From Natronoglomus mannanivorans (GTDB lineage: Archaea; Halobacteriota; Halobacteria; Halobacteriales; Natrialbaceae): a DNA stretch of 64,000 nucleotides. Location: assembly GCA_025517485.1 (NCBI GenBank), contig JAOPKB010000019.1, forward strand, positions 43,779 to 107,778, in the 5' to 3' direction. This document shows, piece after piece, positions 9,535 through 19,064 of the stretch. Numbering within the stretch: position 1 is the first letter of the stretch; each line of letters starts with the position of its first letter. Position numbers and translations under genes: made by a program. Below the pieces are notes generated by a model. That model was given only the letters and a program-made list of their open reading frames with translations, did no database searches and was not told the DNA's origin.

Positions 9535-11508
9535 ATGGTGATGGACGAGAAGTCAGAAGGCACAAGTAACGGATACTCCCGCCGGCAATGGTTGCGATTC
9601 GCTGGGGCCGCCTCAGCTGTGGGAATCGCAGGATGTGTGGGCGGAGACGAGGATGACCAGGATGGGAACGGGAACGGAAATGGCAACAGCAATGGGAACG
9701 GTGGCTCGGACAGACCGAATGTTGTTGACGGCACATTGTCGATTCCCTGGCACGCGCCGAACACCGACCTCCCTCGCGCCGACTTAAATCGCTGGGGAGC
9801 GAACTGGGCCGGATCGCTCGCCAGATCCGTGTTCTATTTCCCGGGCGGGCAATCGTACAGTCACGACCTCGAGTGGCATCCGCTCGACCTCGAGGAGTGG
9901 GAAGTCCGCGAGGATGAGGACGAAGTCCACGTCCAGTTGCGGGAGGACCTCTACTGGACGCAGGGTGGCGAGGTCATCGACGACTTCACCGCCGAGGACG
10001 TGGTGACCATGTACGAGATGCTGCGGTACATGACGCCCGAGGCCGACCGCTCGGATAATCCCGCGGAGACCGGCTGGCGGGCGGAGGACGACTCGACGTT
10101 CGTTATCGAACTCAATCCCGACGGTTACAATATCGACACGGTCCTCACTACCCTCAGGGGGCAGTACGTTACGACGTACCGAAACGGGTGGTTCGCTGAG
10201 AGACTCGAGGGGCTCAAAGACGCGAGCACGGAAGACGAAGAGGCGGAGCTGATCGAAGAAGTGGCGAGCTACGGCGATTACACTCTCGAGAACGATATAC
10301 CCCTCTCGGGGCCGTACATGCTCGACGAGGTCCACGAGAACGTCGCTCGGTTCACGATCAACGAGGACCACTGGGTAGCCAAGGAGGGCCCGGCGACCCC
10401 GCGAGAGCTCGAAATCCACATCCTCGGCGGTGGGTCCGGCGGCATCTACCAGGCCGTCGATTCGGGAACTGTCGACGTCATCGAGGGATCGATTCCGAGC
10501 AGCGTTCCCGAGGGCTCCATTCCGGATAACGTCACGCAGATATCGCAACCGTCCGACATTGGGACGACGTTGATCATCAACTACGGCGGCCCCGATATCG
10601 ATCCGTATATGGGGGTCGACGAAAGTGCGCCGCCTGAAGAGCGCGTTGCGGGCGCCCAGCAGGCAAAAATCCGTCAGGGCATCGCCCACGCAGTCAACTT
10701 CGAGCACGTACAGATGAACAAGCTCGGGGCGAGGAACGCCGAGAGCACGGACCCGTACGAGAAAGCTCATCCGGCGAGTAGCGTCGAGATCGAAACTGAG
10801 TTCCCCGACCTCTACGAGCAGCTCCCATCGTACAGGGAACAGGATACGGAGATGGCCGAGCAGCGCTTCGAAGAGGCCGGCCTCGAACTCGACGGCGGTA
10901 CGTGGGTAAAACCGAACGGCGAGCCGCTGGAAATCATCCTCCAGTCGACGGAGGAGAGCGTGGATATGCTGCGGACAATCAACGAGGATCTCCAGGAGAT
11001 CGGACTCGATTCCGAACTCGAAACGCTCGGCGAGCAGGCCTGGACGCTGTACCTAGAAGATCCGTCGACGCTCAGTATGGGCGAAGGGTGGATAAATGAG
11101 AACCCCGTCAATATCGAACTTCGGGACCACATGGTTCCGAACAACGGCTGGCCGTTGACCGTTCGCCCGGGGAACTACGAGGTGCCGCCGATCGGCGACA
11201 TGGACGCCGACCCGAGCGAAACGCTCGACGTGATCGAAATGACCAGCGAGTTCCACCTCGAGAGCGTCGACGATCACAGGGATACCCTAGAACAACTCCT
11301 GTGGGCGTACGCCTACCACCTGCCGGAGATTCCGATGTTCTCGACCGTCCAAAGCGTGACGCTGAACACGGAGACGATGGGGTGGCCCGAACCGCGCCCC
11401 GAAGGGCGGGTTACGAACCCGACCGAGGACGATCATCCTGTCTACGGGACCGGATTTTACATCCTTTCGCACCCGGACTCCAGCGTCCACGTCCCGGGAG
11501 ACGAGTGA
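9535..11508 (+). CDS. ABC transporter substrate-binding lipoprotein, family 5 (Dpp/Opp type), paralogue 1
   Basis: This 657-aa extracellular binding protein has a twin-arginine motif (SRRQWLRF, about residues 16-23), a short hydrophobic stretch and the lipobox GIAGC. An Asp/Glu run and an Asn/Gly-rich linker follow, as is usual for haloarchaeal Tat lipoproteins. The mature part is the SBP_bac_5 fold (for example the WTQGGEVIDDFTAEDV segment). An ATG at 9541 is an equally possible start. It probably captures oligosaccharides for the ABC system at 26569-31039; family 5 proteins bind peptides or sugars, so the ligand is inferred from the neighbouring hydrolases. It is a close paralogue of 14132-16105. 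Confidence 0.88.
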   Translation: MVMDEKSEGTSNGYSRRQWLRFAGAASAVGIAGCVGGDEDDQDGNGNGNGNSNGNGGSDRPNVVDGTLSIPWHAPNTDLPRADLNRWGANWAGSLARSVFYFPGGQSYSHDLEWHPLDLEEWEVREDEDEVHVQLREDLYWTQGGEVIDDFTAEDVVTMYEMLRYMTPEADRSDNPAETGWRAEDDSTFVIELNPDGYNIDTVLTTLRGQYVTTYRNGWFAERLEGLKDASTEDEEAELIEEVASYGDYTLENDIPLSGPYMLDEVHENVARFTINEDHWVAKEGPATPRELEIHILGGGSGGIYQAVDSGTVDVIEGSIPSSVPEGSIPDNVTQISQPSDIGTTLIINYGGPDIDPYMGVDESAPPEERVAGAQQAKIRQGIAHAVNFEHVQMNKLGARNAESTDPYEKAHPASSVEIETEFPDLYEQLPSYREQDTEMAEQRFEEAGLELDGGTWVKPNGEPLEIILQSTEESVDMLRTINEDLQEIGLDSELETLGEQAWTLYLEDPSTLSMGEGWINENPVNIELRDHMVPNNGWPLTVRPGNYEVPPIGDMDADPSETLDVIEMTSEFHLESVDDHRDTLEQLLWAYAYHLPEIPMFSTVQSVTLNTETMGWPEPRPEGRVTNPTEDDHPVYGTGFYILSHPDSSVHVPGDE

Positions 11509-11727
11509 GACGGTTATAGCTGAGTTCTCACTTTGCGCGTCGTTTTTCAATCGGACGGATAATCCATCCCAAGCGGCGCCTCGACAGACGACCCCGATGT
11601 TCGAGAAAGCGTGCAAACACAGTCGCGGAACGGTCATCTTCGTACTGGTCACCTTTCGTCACCGCAGACGCACTCAAAAAGGGCGCAGACGTTCATCGTC
11701 TAGCGCGGTAGGTCGCGGTTCTCGGGC

Positions 11728-12933
11728 CTATTCGAAACTCCGCCCCTCAAGGGCGTGTTCGGCAACCACGCCGTTGTCGAATTCGATCCCGAGTCCGGGT
11801 GCATCCGGAACTGTCGCGTACCCGTCTTCGAAGAGGGTATCGGGCCGTTCGACCAGATCGGACCACCAGGGAACACCGACGGCGTGGAATTCGACCGCCA
11901 TGAGGTCCGGGATCGCGGCGGCGGCGTGGATGCTCGCCATGAAGCCGACCGGGGAGGCAGCGAAGTGCAGGTTAGCGGGTATACCGTGTTGGTTCGCGAA
12001 ATCGCTGATCCGTACGGTTTCGCGGATGCCGCCGGCCGTGAGTAGATCCGGACCGACTATGTCAATCGCGTCGTTGCGGATCAACTCGCGAAAGCCGTCG
12101 ACACCGAAGAGGTCCTCGCCCGTGATGGTGGGCGTGTCTATCGCCTCGGAGAGTTCAGTCCAGCCGGTGACGTCGCCGTCGCTCACGGCGTCCTCGTAGA
12201 TCGCCGTGTTGTACTCGTCGAGTATTCGGCCGAACTTGATCGCGTCCGCGACGGACACCCGCTGCATCGCGGCGCAATCGAACCCGATATCGGTGTCGCT
12301 GCTGACCGATCCCCGTATCGCCGCGACCACGTCTTCGAGATACTCCAGACCGGCCGCGGTCAATTGGGTACCTCGGATCCCCGCCTTGCCGGTGACGTCC
12401 TTCGCGACGCGCGGATCTAGGTCGAACTTGAGGAAGTCGAACCCCTGGGCTTCGCGACGTTTCGCGTGAGCAGCGTAGTCTTCGGGCGCGTAGTCGTTGG
12501 CGTCAAGTCGGTACGACTCGGCGGAGTCGGTTACCGGCTGGCCTGCGCGACAGTCGACGTATACGCGGATTTCATCCCGATACTTCCCTCCGAGAAGCTG
12601 ATACGCCGGTACGCCGTGGCGTTTTCCAGCGATATCAAACAACGCCATCTCGATCGCGCTCACACCGCCGCCGAGACGGCCCCTGCCGCCGTAGGGGCGA
12701 AGTTCCTCGACTCGACCGATGATGTTTGTCGGGTCTTTGCCCAGCAATACCGGTTCGAGGTCGAGCGCGAGCGCCGCCGCCGTGTCGGCGTAGAACGCTT
12801 CTTTGTGTACGTGTCCGAGGCTGTGATCGCGAACCTCGCCATACCCGCTTATCCCTTCGTCGGTCTCGATTTTGATCAACGGCCACTCGAAGTTTCCCTC
12901 GACGGTGACGGCGTTGATTCCCGTAATCTCCAT
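11728..12933 (-). CDS. Enolase-superfamily (mandelate racemase/muconate lactonizing) sugar-acid dehydratase, type 1
   Basis: This is a 401-aa member of the mandelate racemase/muconate lactonizing subgroup. Visible residues fitting the Mg2+ site are Asp219 (DIGFDC), Glu247 (IYEDAV) and Glu273 (ITGEDLFG). Lys169 (FLKFD) and His323 (NLHFAAS) are candidate acid/base residues. The family dehydrates aldonic acids such as galactonate, rhamnonate or fuconate to 2-keto-3-deoxy acids, or racemises and cycloisomerises other acids. A TATA-like element at 12959-12968 supports the ATG at 12933. It lies between the two binding-protein genes. The exact substrate cannot be read from sequence. Confidence 0.8.
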   Translation of the reverse strand: MEITGINAVTVEGNFEWPLIKIETDEGISGYGEVRDHSLGHVHKEAFYADTAAALALDLEPVLLGKDPTNIIGRVEELRPYGGRGRLGGGVSAIEMALFDIAGKRHGVPAYQLLGGKYRDEIRVYVDCRAGQPVTDSAESYRLDANDYAPEDYAAHAKRREAQGFDFLKFDLDPRVAKDVTGKAGIRGTQLTAAGLEYLEDVVAAIRGSVSSDTDIGFDCAAMQRVSVADAIKFGRILDEYNTAIYEDAVSDGDVTGWTELSEAIDTPTITGEDLFGVDGFRELIRNDAIDIVGPDLLTAGGIRETVRISDFANQHGIPANLHFAASPVGFMASIHAAAAIPDLMAVEFHAVGVPWWSDLVERPDTLFEDGYATVPDAPGLGIEFDNGVVAEHALEGRSFE

Positions 12934-12958
12934 GAATTGGTCCCTCGTTTCACCCGTT

Positions 12959-12968
12959 AACTAATAAC
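12959..12968 (-). promoter_or_regulatory. TATA-like box for the enolase-superfamily gene
   Basis: Read on the minus strand this is GTTATTAGTT, centred about 30 bases before the ATG at 12933, consistent with a leaderless transcript. Confidence 0.4.
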
Positions 12969-13080
12969 ACGATATACCTTGTGATGCCGGAAACGAGCCG
13001 CGCCTCGGGGCCGCCATGAGCCAACGGGAACGGATCGTCATCGATCGACGGCCGACGAATAATCGGCATCCTGGGTCCGA

Positions 13081-13908
13081 TTACACCCACTCGTGGTCGT
13101 ACTCTTCCGGCCACCCGCTACGCCGGTAATCGGGGGTGGTTCGATCGTACATGACGGCGCTTCGGCCACCGTCAACCAGGAGGTGGCTTCCGGTGATGAA
13201 CGCGGCGTCGTCGCTGGCGAGAAATGCGATTGCGCCGGCGACGTCTTCGGGGCGCCCCATGCGGCCCGCCGGATGGATGTCGGCGATCTCCTTTCGTTCG
13301 GCGATGGTTTCGTCGTCAGCCGTCGTTTCGTCCGTCGTGACCCAGCCGGAATTGAGCGTGTTGACGCGAATGGAAGGGCCGAACTCGAGCGCCATGGCCC
13401 TGGTGAGACCGTTGATCGCCGCTTTGGTCACGTTGTACGGAAATGAATGGGCGCCGGTTTCGAAGGCATGGTTCGAGGAGACGTTGACGATGCTGCTGCC
13501 GTCCGGCATGTGCGGGAGGGCGTGTTTGACGGTGAGCCAGTAGGCGCGGACGTTTACGTCGAAGGTGAGCACCCACTCGTCGATCGAGGTCGTTTTGACC
13601 GTCTGATGGGTTTGGGCGGCGGCGTTGTTGACTAGGACATCGATACGGCCGAATTTGTGGACGGTTTTCTCGATGAGCGTCTCGATGGCATCGGGATCAG
13701 CGAGATTGGCGGGGACGTGGATCGCGATGGTGCCCTCCTCCCGCAACTGCTCGAGAACGGTTCGCCCGCGTCGTTCGTCACGACCGGTGACGACGACGTT
13801 CGCGCCTTCGCGAGCGAATCGCGTGACGGTTGCTTTCCCGATGCCGTAGTTCGATCCGGTGACGAGTACGACGTCCTGATCAAACCGGTTCGGGTGGCTA
13901 TCAGACAT
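13081..13908 (-). CDS. Short-chain dehydrogenase/reductase (SDR)
   Basis: This is a 275-aa classical SDR. It has the cofactor motif TGSNYGIG (17-24), the NNAA motif (94-97), catalytic Ser144/145, Tyr158 and Lys162 (YNVTK), and a C-terminal segment ending in FITGSHLLVDGG. Arg43 in TGRDERR suggests NADP(H) could be accepted, but this is only a hint. In this locus it would oxidise a sugar (fucose, rhamnose or galactose) to its lactone, or a keto-deoxy acid to a diketo acid. Haloferax uses SDR enzymes of this kind in L-rhamnose breakdown. Substrate unassigned. Confidence 0.85.
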   Translation of the reverse strand: MSDSHPNRFDQDVVLVTGSNYGIGKATVTRFAREGANVVVTGRDERRGRTVLEQLREEGTIAIHVPANLADPDAIETLIEKTVHKFGRIDVLVNNAAAQTHQTVKTTSIDEWVLTFDVNVRAYWLTVKHALPHMPDGSSIVNVSSNHAFETGAHSFPYNVTKAAINGLTRAMALEFGPSIRVNTLNSGWVTTDETTADDETIAERKEIADIHPAGRMGRPEDVAGAIAFLASDDAAFITGSHLLVDGGRSAVMYDRTTPDYRRSGWPEEYDHEWV

Positions 13909-14065
13909 GGTGGCCTAGATGACCACGAGGCCGGTAAAGGTATCGCGAATTTCGAGCAAATCCGCAGACAGATTTCCGCCATCGACCGCCAAATTGCTTC
14001 TCGCACGGTACTCAGCGATCAGTTCTGGTGTATGAACTCGCCACATCGTCTGACGTCAATGTTCT

Positions 14066-14121
14066 CATATGACCATATTTCTAATTACCGTGGAAAAACA
14101 TATGTAGCTAGTTCGCATATG
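14066..14121. repeat. Three CATATG hexamers, two in a longer direct repeat
   Basis: CATATG occurs at 14066, 14099 and 14116, just before the binding-protein gene. The first and third lie in related frames, GTTCTCATATGACCATA and GTTCGCATATGCCATA. The middle copy overlaps the expected TATA position for the ATG at 14132. Repeated short palindromes over a promoter suggest regulator binding; no protein is assigned. Confidence 0.4.
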
Positions 14122-14131
14122 CCATACTGTA

Positions 14132-16105
14132 ATGCGCGAGCACGAACGCCGGTTATCGACTGTATCGCGGCGAGATTACGCACGGGGATTGGCCGTCACA
14201 GGCCTCGGCGTTGGTATCGCGGGGTGCTTAGGCGGTGATGACGATGAGGAAACCGGGAACGGAAACGGTAATGGAAATGGTAACGGGAACGGCAACGGAA
14301 ACGGTAGTACAGACACGCCGAACGTCGTGGACGGGACGCTATCGGTCCCGTGGCATCGACCCAATACCGACCTCCCCCGAGCGGACATGAACCGGTGGGG
14401 GGCGAACTTCGCCGGGCAACTCACCCGGTCGGTCTGTTTCGTTCCGGGTAACTTGTCACACAATCGCGATCTCGAGTGGTACCCGCTCGACATCGAGGAG
14501 TACGAGTATCGGGAGGATGCGGACGAAATCTACGTTCAGTTACGGGAAGACCTCTACTGGACCCAAGGTGGGGAGGTCATCGACGACTTCACCGCCGAGG
14601 ACGTAGTGACCATGTACGAGCTGTTGCGGTACATGACGCCCGAGGCCGACCGCACAGATAATCCCGCGGAGACCGGGTGGCGGGCGGACGACGACACGAC
14701 GTTCGTCGTCGAACTCAACCCCGATGGGTACAACCTCGAATCCGTTCTCCGAACGATCCGGGCGCAGTTCGTCAATACGTATCGGAACGGCTGGTTTGCG
14801 GAGAAACTGGAGGAACTCAAGGACGCCAGCACCGAAGACGAGGAGATGGACATCATCGAGGAGGTTTCCACCCACGAGTTCACCCTCGCGGACGACCCTC
14901 CCCTGTGCGGATCGCACATGCTTGAGGAGGTCCACGAGAACGTCGCTCGGTTCACCATTAACGAGGAACACTGGACGGCGAAGCAGGGCCCGGCGACCCC
15001 GCGAGAGATGGAGATCCACATCCTCGGCGGCGGCTCCGGCGGCATCTACCAGGCCGTCGATTCGGGGACGGTCGACGTCATAGATGGGTCGATCCCGAGC
15101 AGCATTCCCGAGGACGCGATCCCCGACCACGTCACGCAAGTCTCCTACCCGTCGGAAGCGGGTTCGACAATGCTGATGAATTATGGCGGTCCCGATATCG
15201 ATCCGTACATGGGGGTCGACGAAAGCGCGCCGCGGGAGGAGCGCGTCGCGGGCGCCCAGCAGGCGAAAATTCGCCAGGCTATCGCCCACGCCATCAACTT
15301 CGAAAACGTCCAGATGAACCACCTGGGCGCGAGGACCGCGGAACTCGCCGAACCGTACGAGAAACCCCATCCGACCAACCCGATCACGATGCAAAACGAG
15401 TTCCCGGACCTCTACGAGCAACTCCCGTCGTACACCGAGCGTGACACGGAGATGGCCGAGCAGCGCCTCGAAGAGGCCGGCCTCGAACTCGACGGCGATA
15501 CGTGGGTGAAACCGAACGGCGAGCCACTGGAAATCGTCCTCCAGGCGTCGGGAGAGAGCGTGGATATGCTGCGGACGGTCAACGAGGATCTCCAGAACGT
15601 CGGCCTCGCCTCCGAACTCGAGACCCTCGGCGAGCAAGTCTGGACCTCGTACCTCGACGGCACCATCAGCATGGCCGAAGGATGGATCGTCGAAAACCCC
15701 GTCGACATCGAACTGCAAAACCACATGGTCGAAACGTACGGCTACCCGGATACCGTTCGCCCGGGGAACTACGAGGTGCCGCCGATCGGCGACATGGACG
15801 CCGAACCGACAGAGACGCTCGACGTGATCGAGATGACGTCGAACTTCGAGGCGGAGAGTCTCGACGATCACCGGGAGGACGTGGAACAACTCCTGTGGGC
15901 GTACGCCTACCACCTGCCGGAGATTCCGATGTTCCCCTTCATGTCGAACATGACGCTGAACACGGAGGCGAAGTCGTGGCCCGAACCGATCCCCGAAGGG
16001 CGGGTAACGAACCCAACCGAGGACGACCACCCGGTCTACGGGACCGGATTCCAGACGATAGCGCACCCGGACCCCGGCGTCCGCGTTCCGGGGTACGACG
16101 ACTAG
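14132..16105 (+). CDS. ABC transporter substrate-binding lipoprotein, family 5 (Dpp/Opp type), paralogue 2
   Basis: This 657-aa protein is the same length as the one at 9535 and matches it through most of the mature part. It has a twin-arginine motif (SRRDYARGL), the lipobox GIAGC and a long Asn-Gly repeat linker. The N-terminal and ligand-facing regions differ more than the rest (for example CFVPGNLSHNRDLEWYPL), so the two copies may bind different oligosaccharides and share one translocator. No permease or ATPase gene is adjacent; the only ABC operon in the window is 10 kb downstream. Confidence 0.88.
   Translation: MREHERRLSTVSRRDYARGLAVTGLGVGIAGCLGGDDDEETGNGNGNGNGNGNGNGNGSTDTPNVVDGTLSVPWHRPNTDLPRADMNRWGANFAGQLTRSVCFVPGNLSHNRDLEWYPLDIEEYEYREDADEIYVQLREDLYWTQGGEVIDDFTAEDVVTMYELLRYMTPEADRTDNPAETGWRADDDTTFVVELNPDGYNLESVLRTIRAQFVNTYRNGWFAEKLEELKDASTEDEEMDIIEEVSTHEFTLADDPPLCGSHMLEEVHENVARFTINEEHWTAKQGPATPREMEIHILGGGSGGIYQAVDSGTVDVIDGSIPSSIPEDAIPDHVTQVSYPSEAGSTMLMNYGGPDIDPYMGVDESAPREERVAGAQQAKIRQAIAHAINFENVQMNHLGARTAELAEPYEKPHPTNPITMQNEFPDLYEQLPSYTERDTEMAEQRLEEAGLELDGDTWVKPNGEPLEIVLQASGESVDMLRTVNEDLQNVGLASELETLGEQVWTSYLDGTISMAEGWIVENPVDIELQNHMVETYGYPDTVRPGNYEVPPIGDMDAEPTETLDVIEMTSNFEAESLDDHREDVEQLLWAYAYHLPEIPMFPFMSNMTLNTEAKSWPEPIPEGRVTNPTEDDHPVYGTGFQTIAHPDPGVRVPGYDD
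14257..14306 (+). repeat. Short tandem repeat encoding an Asn-Gly linker
   Basis: Six-base units (GGNAAY) repeat about eight times and encode alternating Asn and Gly after the lipobox. A shorter, less regular version lies at about 9664-9705 in the paralogue. It forms a flexible tether between the membrane anchor and the binding domain and could change length by slippage. Confidence 0.7.
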
Positions 16106-16319
16106 CACCTTCACGACCGTCGCGTTCCCCCGATTTCTCCGTTCTCCCACCGACGCGCTCGAACGCTCGAGCCCTTGGAACGCCGAGTGCGAGAGTGCGT
16201 CGGTCAGTCGCTTCGGTTGTTGCGGAACGGACTATCGATAGGGTCCCGCCTGTCACGAGCAGGTCGGATGACCGTCTCCCGGCATTCGGACGAGCCGAAG
16301 GCCGCTCCGTCGGAGGCCG

Positions 16320-17471
16320 CTACCACTCGGCGACGCTGCCGTCGTCGTGACGGTGTGACGGGACCGACCACTCGTACTCTCCGTCCGCGGCCCGGAGCGC
16401 CTCCTCATCGATTTCGACACCGAGGCCGGGACCGTCCGGAAGGTCGACGTACCCGCCGAAGTCGTACTCGAGAACCTCCGGGTTCTCGACGTAGGAGAGA
16501 ACGTGCGCGTCGACCGCACGATGGACGACCTGCTCTTGAACGAGCGCGTTCGGCGAACACGCGTCGATCTGGAGACAGGCCGCCAGCGAAACCGGACCGA
16601 GCGGGCAGTGGGGCGCGAGCGCGACGTCGTACGCCTCGGCCATCGCCGCGATCTTGTGCACCTCGGTAATCCCACCGGCGTGAGAGAGATCTGGCTGGAC
16701 GATGTCGACCGTCCCCGATTCGAGCACTCCTTTGAAATCCCACCGGGAGAACATTCGTTCGCCGGTCGCGATCGGGACTGAGGTGTGTCGTGCGACGGTC
16801 GCGAGCGCATCGTCGTGCTCCGCCAGCACCGGCTCCTCGTAGAACATCGGATCGACGTCCTCGAGCGCGACGACCAGGCGTTTCGCCATCGGTTTCGACA
16901 CCTTCCCATGAAAGTCGATCCCGAGATCGATATCCGGTCCGACCGCGTCGCGTATAGCTATCAACCGGTTTCGCTCCCGTTCGATGGCGTCGGGTGCGTC
17001 TACCCTCCGTATCGGCCCATTTAGCGAGGTTTTGAGCGCCGTGAATCCGTTCTCGACCATCGATGCGGCGCCCTGCGCGTAAGCACTCGGGGACTCGTCT
17101 TCGGCCGGAACGTGCGAGTAGAGTCGAACGCGATCGCGCGCTTTGCCTCCCAGCAGTTCGTACACCGGGGCGCCGAAGTGTTTGCCCTTGAGGTCCCAGA
17201 GGGCCTGGTCAATACCCGCGATGGCGCTCATCAGCACCGGCCCGCCGCGGTAGAATCCGCCGCGGTACATTCGCTGCCAGTGGCGTTCGATCGGAAACGG
17301 ATCCGCGCCGAGGAGGACGCCTTCCGCGAGTTCCTCGATGGCCGCCCGCACCGTGTGAGCGCGGCCTTCGACGACCGGCTCCCCCCAGCCGACGCGCCCG
17401 TCCGACGTCTCGAGTTTCAGGAACTGGAACCGCGGCGAAACCTCGAATACTTCGTAGTCGACGATCTCCAT
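16320..17471 (-). CDS. dgoD: D-galactonate dehydratase-type enolase-superfamily enzyme
   Basis: This is a 383-aa protein starting at MEIVDYEVFE; the upstream extension to 17525 does not look coding. The residues match the galactonate dehydratase set with a constant offset: Asp186 and His188 (DFHGK), Glu212 (YEEPV), Glu238 (ATGERM) and His288 (APHCPLGP). The DIVQPDLSHAGGITE segment is also characteristic. The enzyme dehydrates D-galactonate to 2-keto-3-deoxygalactonate. Its neighbours (GH2 galactosidases, an aldolase) fit galactose released in the cell and oxidised. Other hexonates, such as gluconate, or 6-deoxy acids remain possible. Confidence 0.82.
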   Translation of the reverse strand: MEIVDYEVFEVSPRFQFLKLETSDGRVGWGEPVVEGRAHTVRAAIEELAEGVLLGADPFPIERHWQRMYRGGFYRGGPVLMSAIAGIDQALWDLKGKHFGAPVYELLGGKARDRVRLYSHVPAEDESPSAYAQGAASMVENGFTALKTSLNGPIRRVDAPDAIERERNRLIAIRDAVGPDIDLGIDFHGKVSKPMAKRLVVALEDVDPMFYEEPVLAEHDDALATVARHTSVPIATGERMFSRWDFKGVLESGTVDIVQPDLSHAGGITEVHKIAAMAEAYDVALAPHCPLGPVSLAACLQIDACSPNALVQEQVVHRAVDAHVLSYVENPEVLEYDFGGYVDLPDGPGLGVEIDEEALRAADGEYEWSVPSHRHDDGSVAEW

Positions 17472-17564
17472 GTTCGGGGATTCACGCGTATCGGCATAAA
17501 TCGCACAGCCGGTAGGGCCATCCATCCGGTCGTCGACGCGGAGGAAACGGTCTATTGCTTGACG

Positions 17565-18947
17565 CTACACGCCACCCATCCCGTCTCCCATCGGCATCGG
17601 AACGCGAAACGCGTAGGCGTGCTCACACGGTCGTTCGTCCGGCGTCGCGACGCGAACGCAGCCGTCCTCCGCGGTCCACTCGAGATCCTCGTCGACTCCG
17701 AGCATCCGGACCGAAGCGCCGTCGCGTACGGACAGGCCCTCGAGGAACGCCGAGTCGCCCGGCCAGCCGTGGTGCAGTGCGTACGCCACGTTTCCGGTTC
17801 GCGTGTACCACAATGGCCCTTCCTCGGCGAGGTGGTCACACAGGCGAACCCAGTCGTCCCGCGGCCACTCCTCCCAGTCGATATCCGGCAGGAGTACGGC
17901 GTCCTCACGGGGTCGTTCGAACGGCCGCGTTCCGTAGATCGCCTCCCCGTTGACAGCGAGCCAATCGCCGATTCCTTCCGCCACGTACCGATCGTGTTCG
18001 TCGATAGCGCCGTCGGGTTTAGGCGAGACGTTGAGCAGCAAATTTCCGTTCTTGCTGACGACGTCGATCAGGAGCCTGATCAGGTCCGAAATCGACTTCC
18101 GTTCGCCGCCGCGCTTCCACAGCCACTGGCGAGACAAAGGGAGACACGTTTCCCATTTGTGGTCGACCACGTCGCGCATCACCTGGTGCTCGCCGGTAAA
18201 GAAATCCCCGCGACCGGTTTCGTCGCCCGCGGCGTCCAACAGTCGATCGGAATCGTACCAGAAATCGGGGTATCGCCCGTCGGGATGGTCTGCCGTATCC
18301 GCTCGTCGAAACCACTCGTACCGAGTGGAAACCCACTCGTGTCGCGTTTCCGTGCCGAAACGATCGTTGGCGCAGACGTCGCGACCCCTCGCTGCGGCCC
18401 GGTTGTAGTACCAGGCGAGGAACTCCGTGCTTTGCAGTTCCGCCGACGGGTACCACCCGCTGTCGGCCCAGAAGATGTCCGGATCGTACAGCTCGACGAG
18501 CTCCTTCGCCTGATCGAGTTTGTACTCCTCGGGGCCGCTCTTCCAGGTCGAGTCGTCCGTCGTGTCGGGAGGATGGGCGTTCCAGTTGAAGTACAGGCCG
18601 AGTTTCACGCCCCTGCTTCTCACCGCGTCGGCCAACGGCGTCACGACGTCGTACGGGCCGCCCACCTCCCGCGCGCTGTACTCGGTCACTCGACTCGGAT
18701 AACTACAGAATCCGCCCCGGTGCGCGGCGGTGTACACGAGGTACTTCGCCCCGGCATCGAGGGCGAGGTCGGCCCACTCGTCGGCCGCAAATCCGGACAG
18801 TTCCGGCAGTTCGTCCGGTTCGTAGTCGGTGTCGTCCGCGACGTATGCCGACGGACTGTAGTGGACGAACAGTCCAAACTTCGCTTCGTCGAACCACTGC
18901 GGCGCTTCGTGTTCGTCCAGCGATTCCCAGGTAGGAGCGTACGACAT
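17565..18947 (-). CDS. GH29 alpha-L-fucosidase
   Basis: This is a 460-aa GH29 enzyme. It has the start motif WFDEAKFGLFVHYSPSAY (18-35), the segment TAAHRGGFCSYPS (73-85) replacing the usual KHHDGF, and the nucleophile motif FWADSGW with Asp162. GEHQV...WETC (253-268) and NLLLNVSPKPDG (302-313) follow, then a small C-terminal beta domain. The retaining enzyme removes terminal alpha-L-fucose. No signal peptide is seen. A broken GH29 homologue lies at 23213-24758. The altered HRGGF motif suggests a subfamily with its own linkage preference. Confidence 0.88.
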   Translation of the reverse strand: MSYAPTWESLDEHEAPQWFDEAKFGLFVHYSPSAYVADDTDYEPDELPELSGFAADEWADLALDAGAKYLVYTAAHRGGFCSYPSRVTEYSAREVGGPYDVVTPLADAVRSRGVKLGLYFNWNAHPPDTTDDSTWKSGPEEYKLDQAKELVELYDPDIFWADSGWYPSAELQSTEFLAWYYNRAAARGRDVCANDRFGTETRHEWVSTRYEWFRRADTADHPDGRYPDFWYDSDRLLDAAGDETGRGDFFTGEHQVMRDVVDHKWETCLPLSRQWLWKRGGERKSISDLIRLLIDVVSKNGNLLLNVSPKPDGAIDEHDRYVAEGIGDWLAVNGEAIYGTRPFERPREDAVLLPDIDWEEWPRDDWVRLCDHLAEEGPLWYTRTGNVAYALHHGWPGDSAFLEGLSVRDGASVRMLGVDEDLEWTAEDGCVRVATPDERPCEHAYAFRVPMPMGDGMGGV

Positions 18948-18969
18948 AGGTCGGTTACCGTCCGAATCG

Positions 18970-18978
18970 ACTTATCGT
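18970..18978 (-). promoter_or_regulatory. TATA-like element for the GH29 gene
   Basis: On the minus strand a CGATAAGTC element is centred about 27 bases before the ATG at 18947, consistent with a leaderless transcript. Confidence 0.4.
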
Positions 18979-19064
18979 CTCACCTACCGGAAAAACGACG
19001 GGAGTCTCGATTCCGTCGGTCGACCCGTCGGAGACCGGCGCGGGCCCGGTCAGTACACGGGCGT

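Noticed and set aside
14257..14306. Tandem six-base repeats as a CRISPR or satellite
   Set aside because: They encode the Asn-Gly linker of a lipoprotein in frame; there are no spacers.
14540..16150. 536-aa antisense frame over binding protein 2
   Set aside because: Shadow of a well-defined Tat lipoprotein gene; the same shadow appears over its paralogue at 9784-10770.
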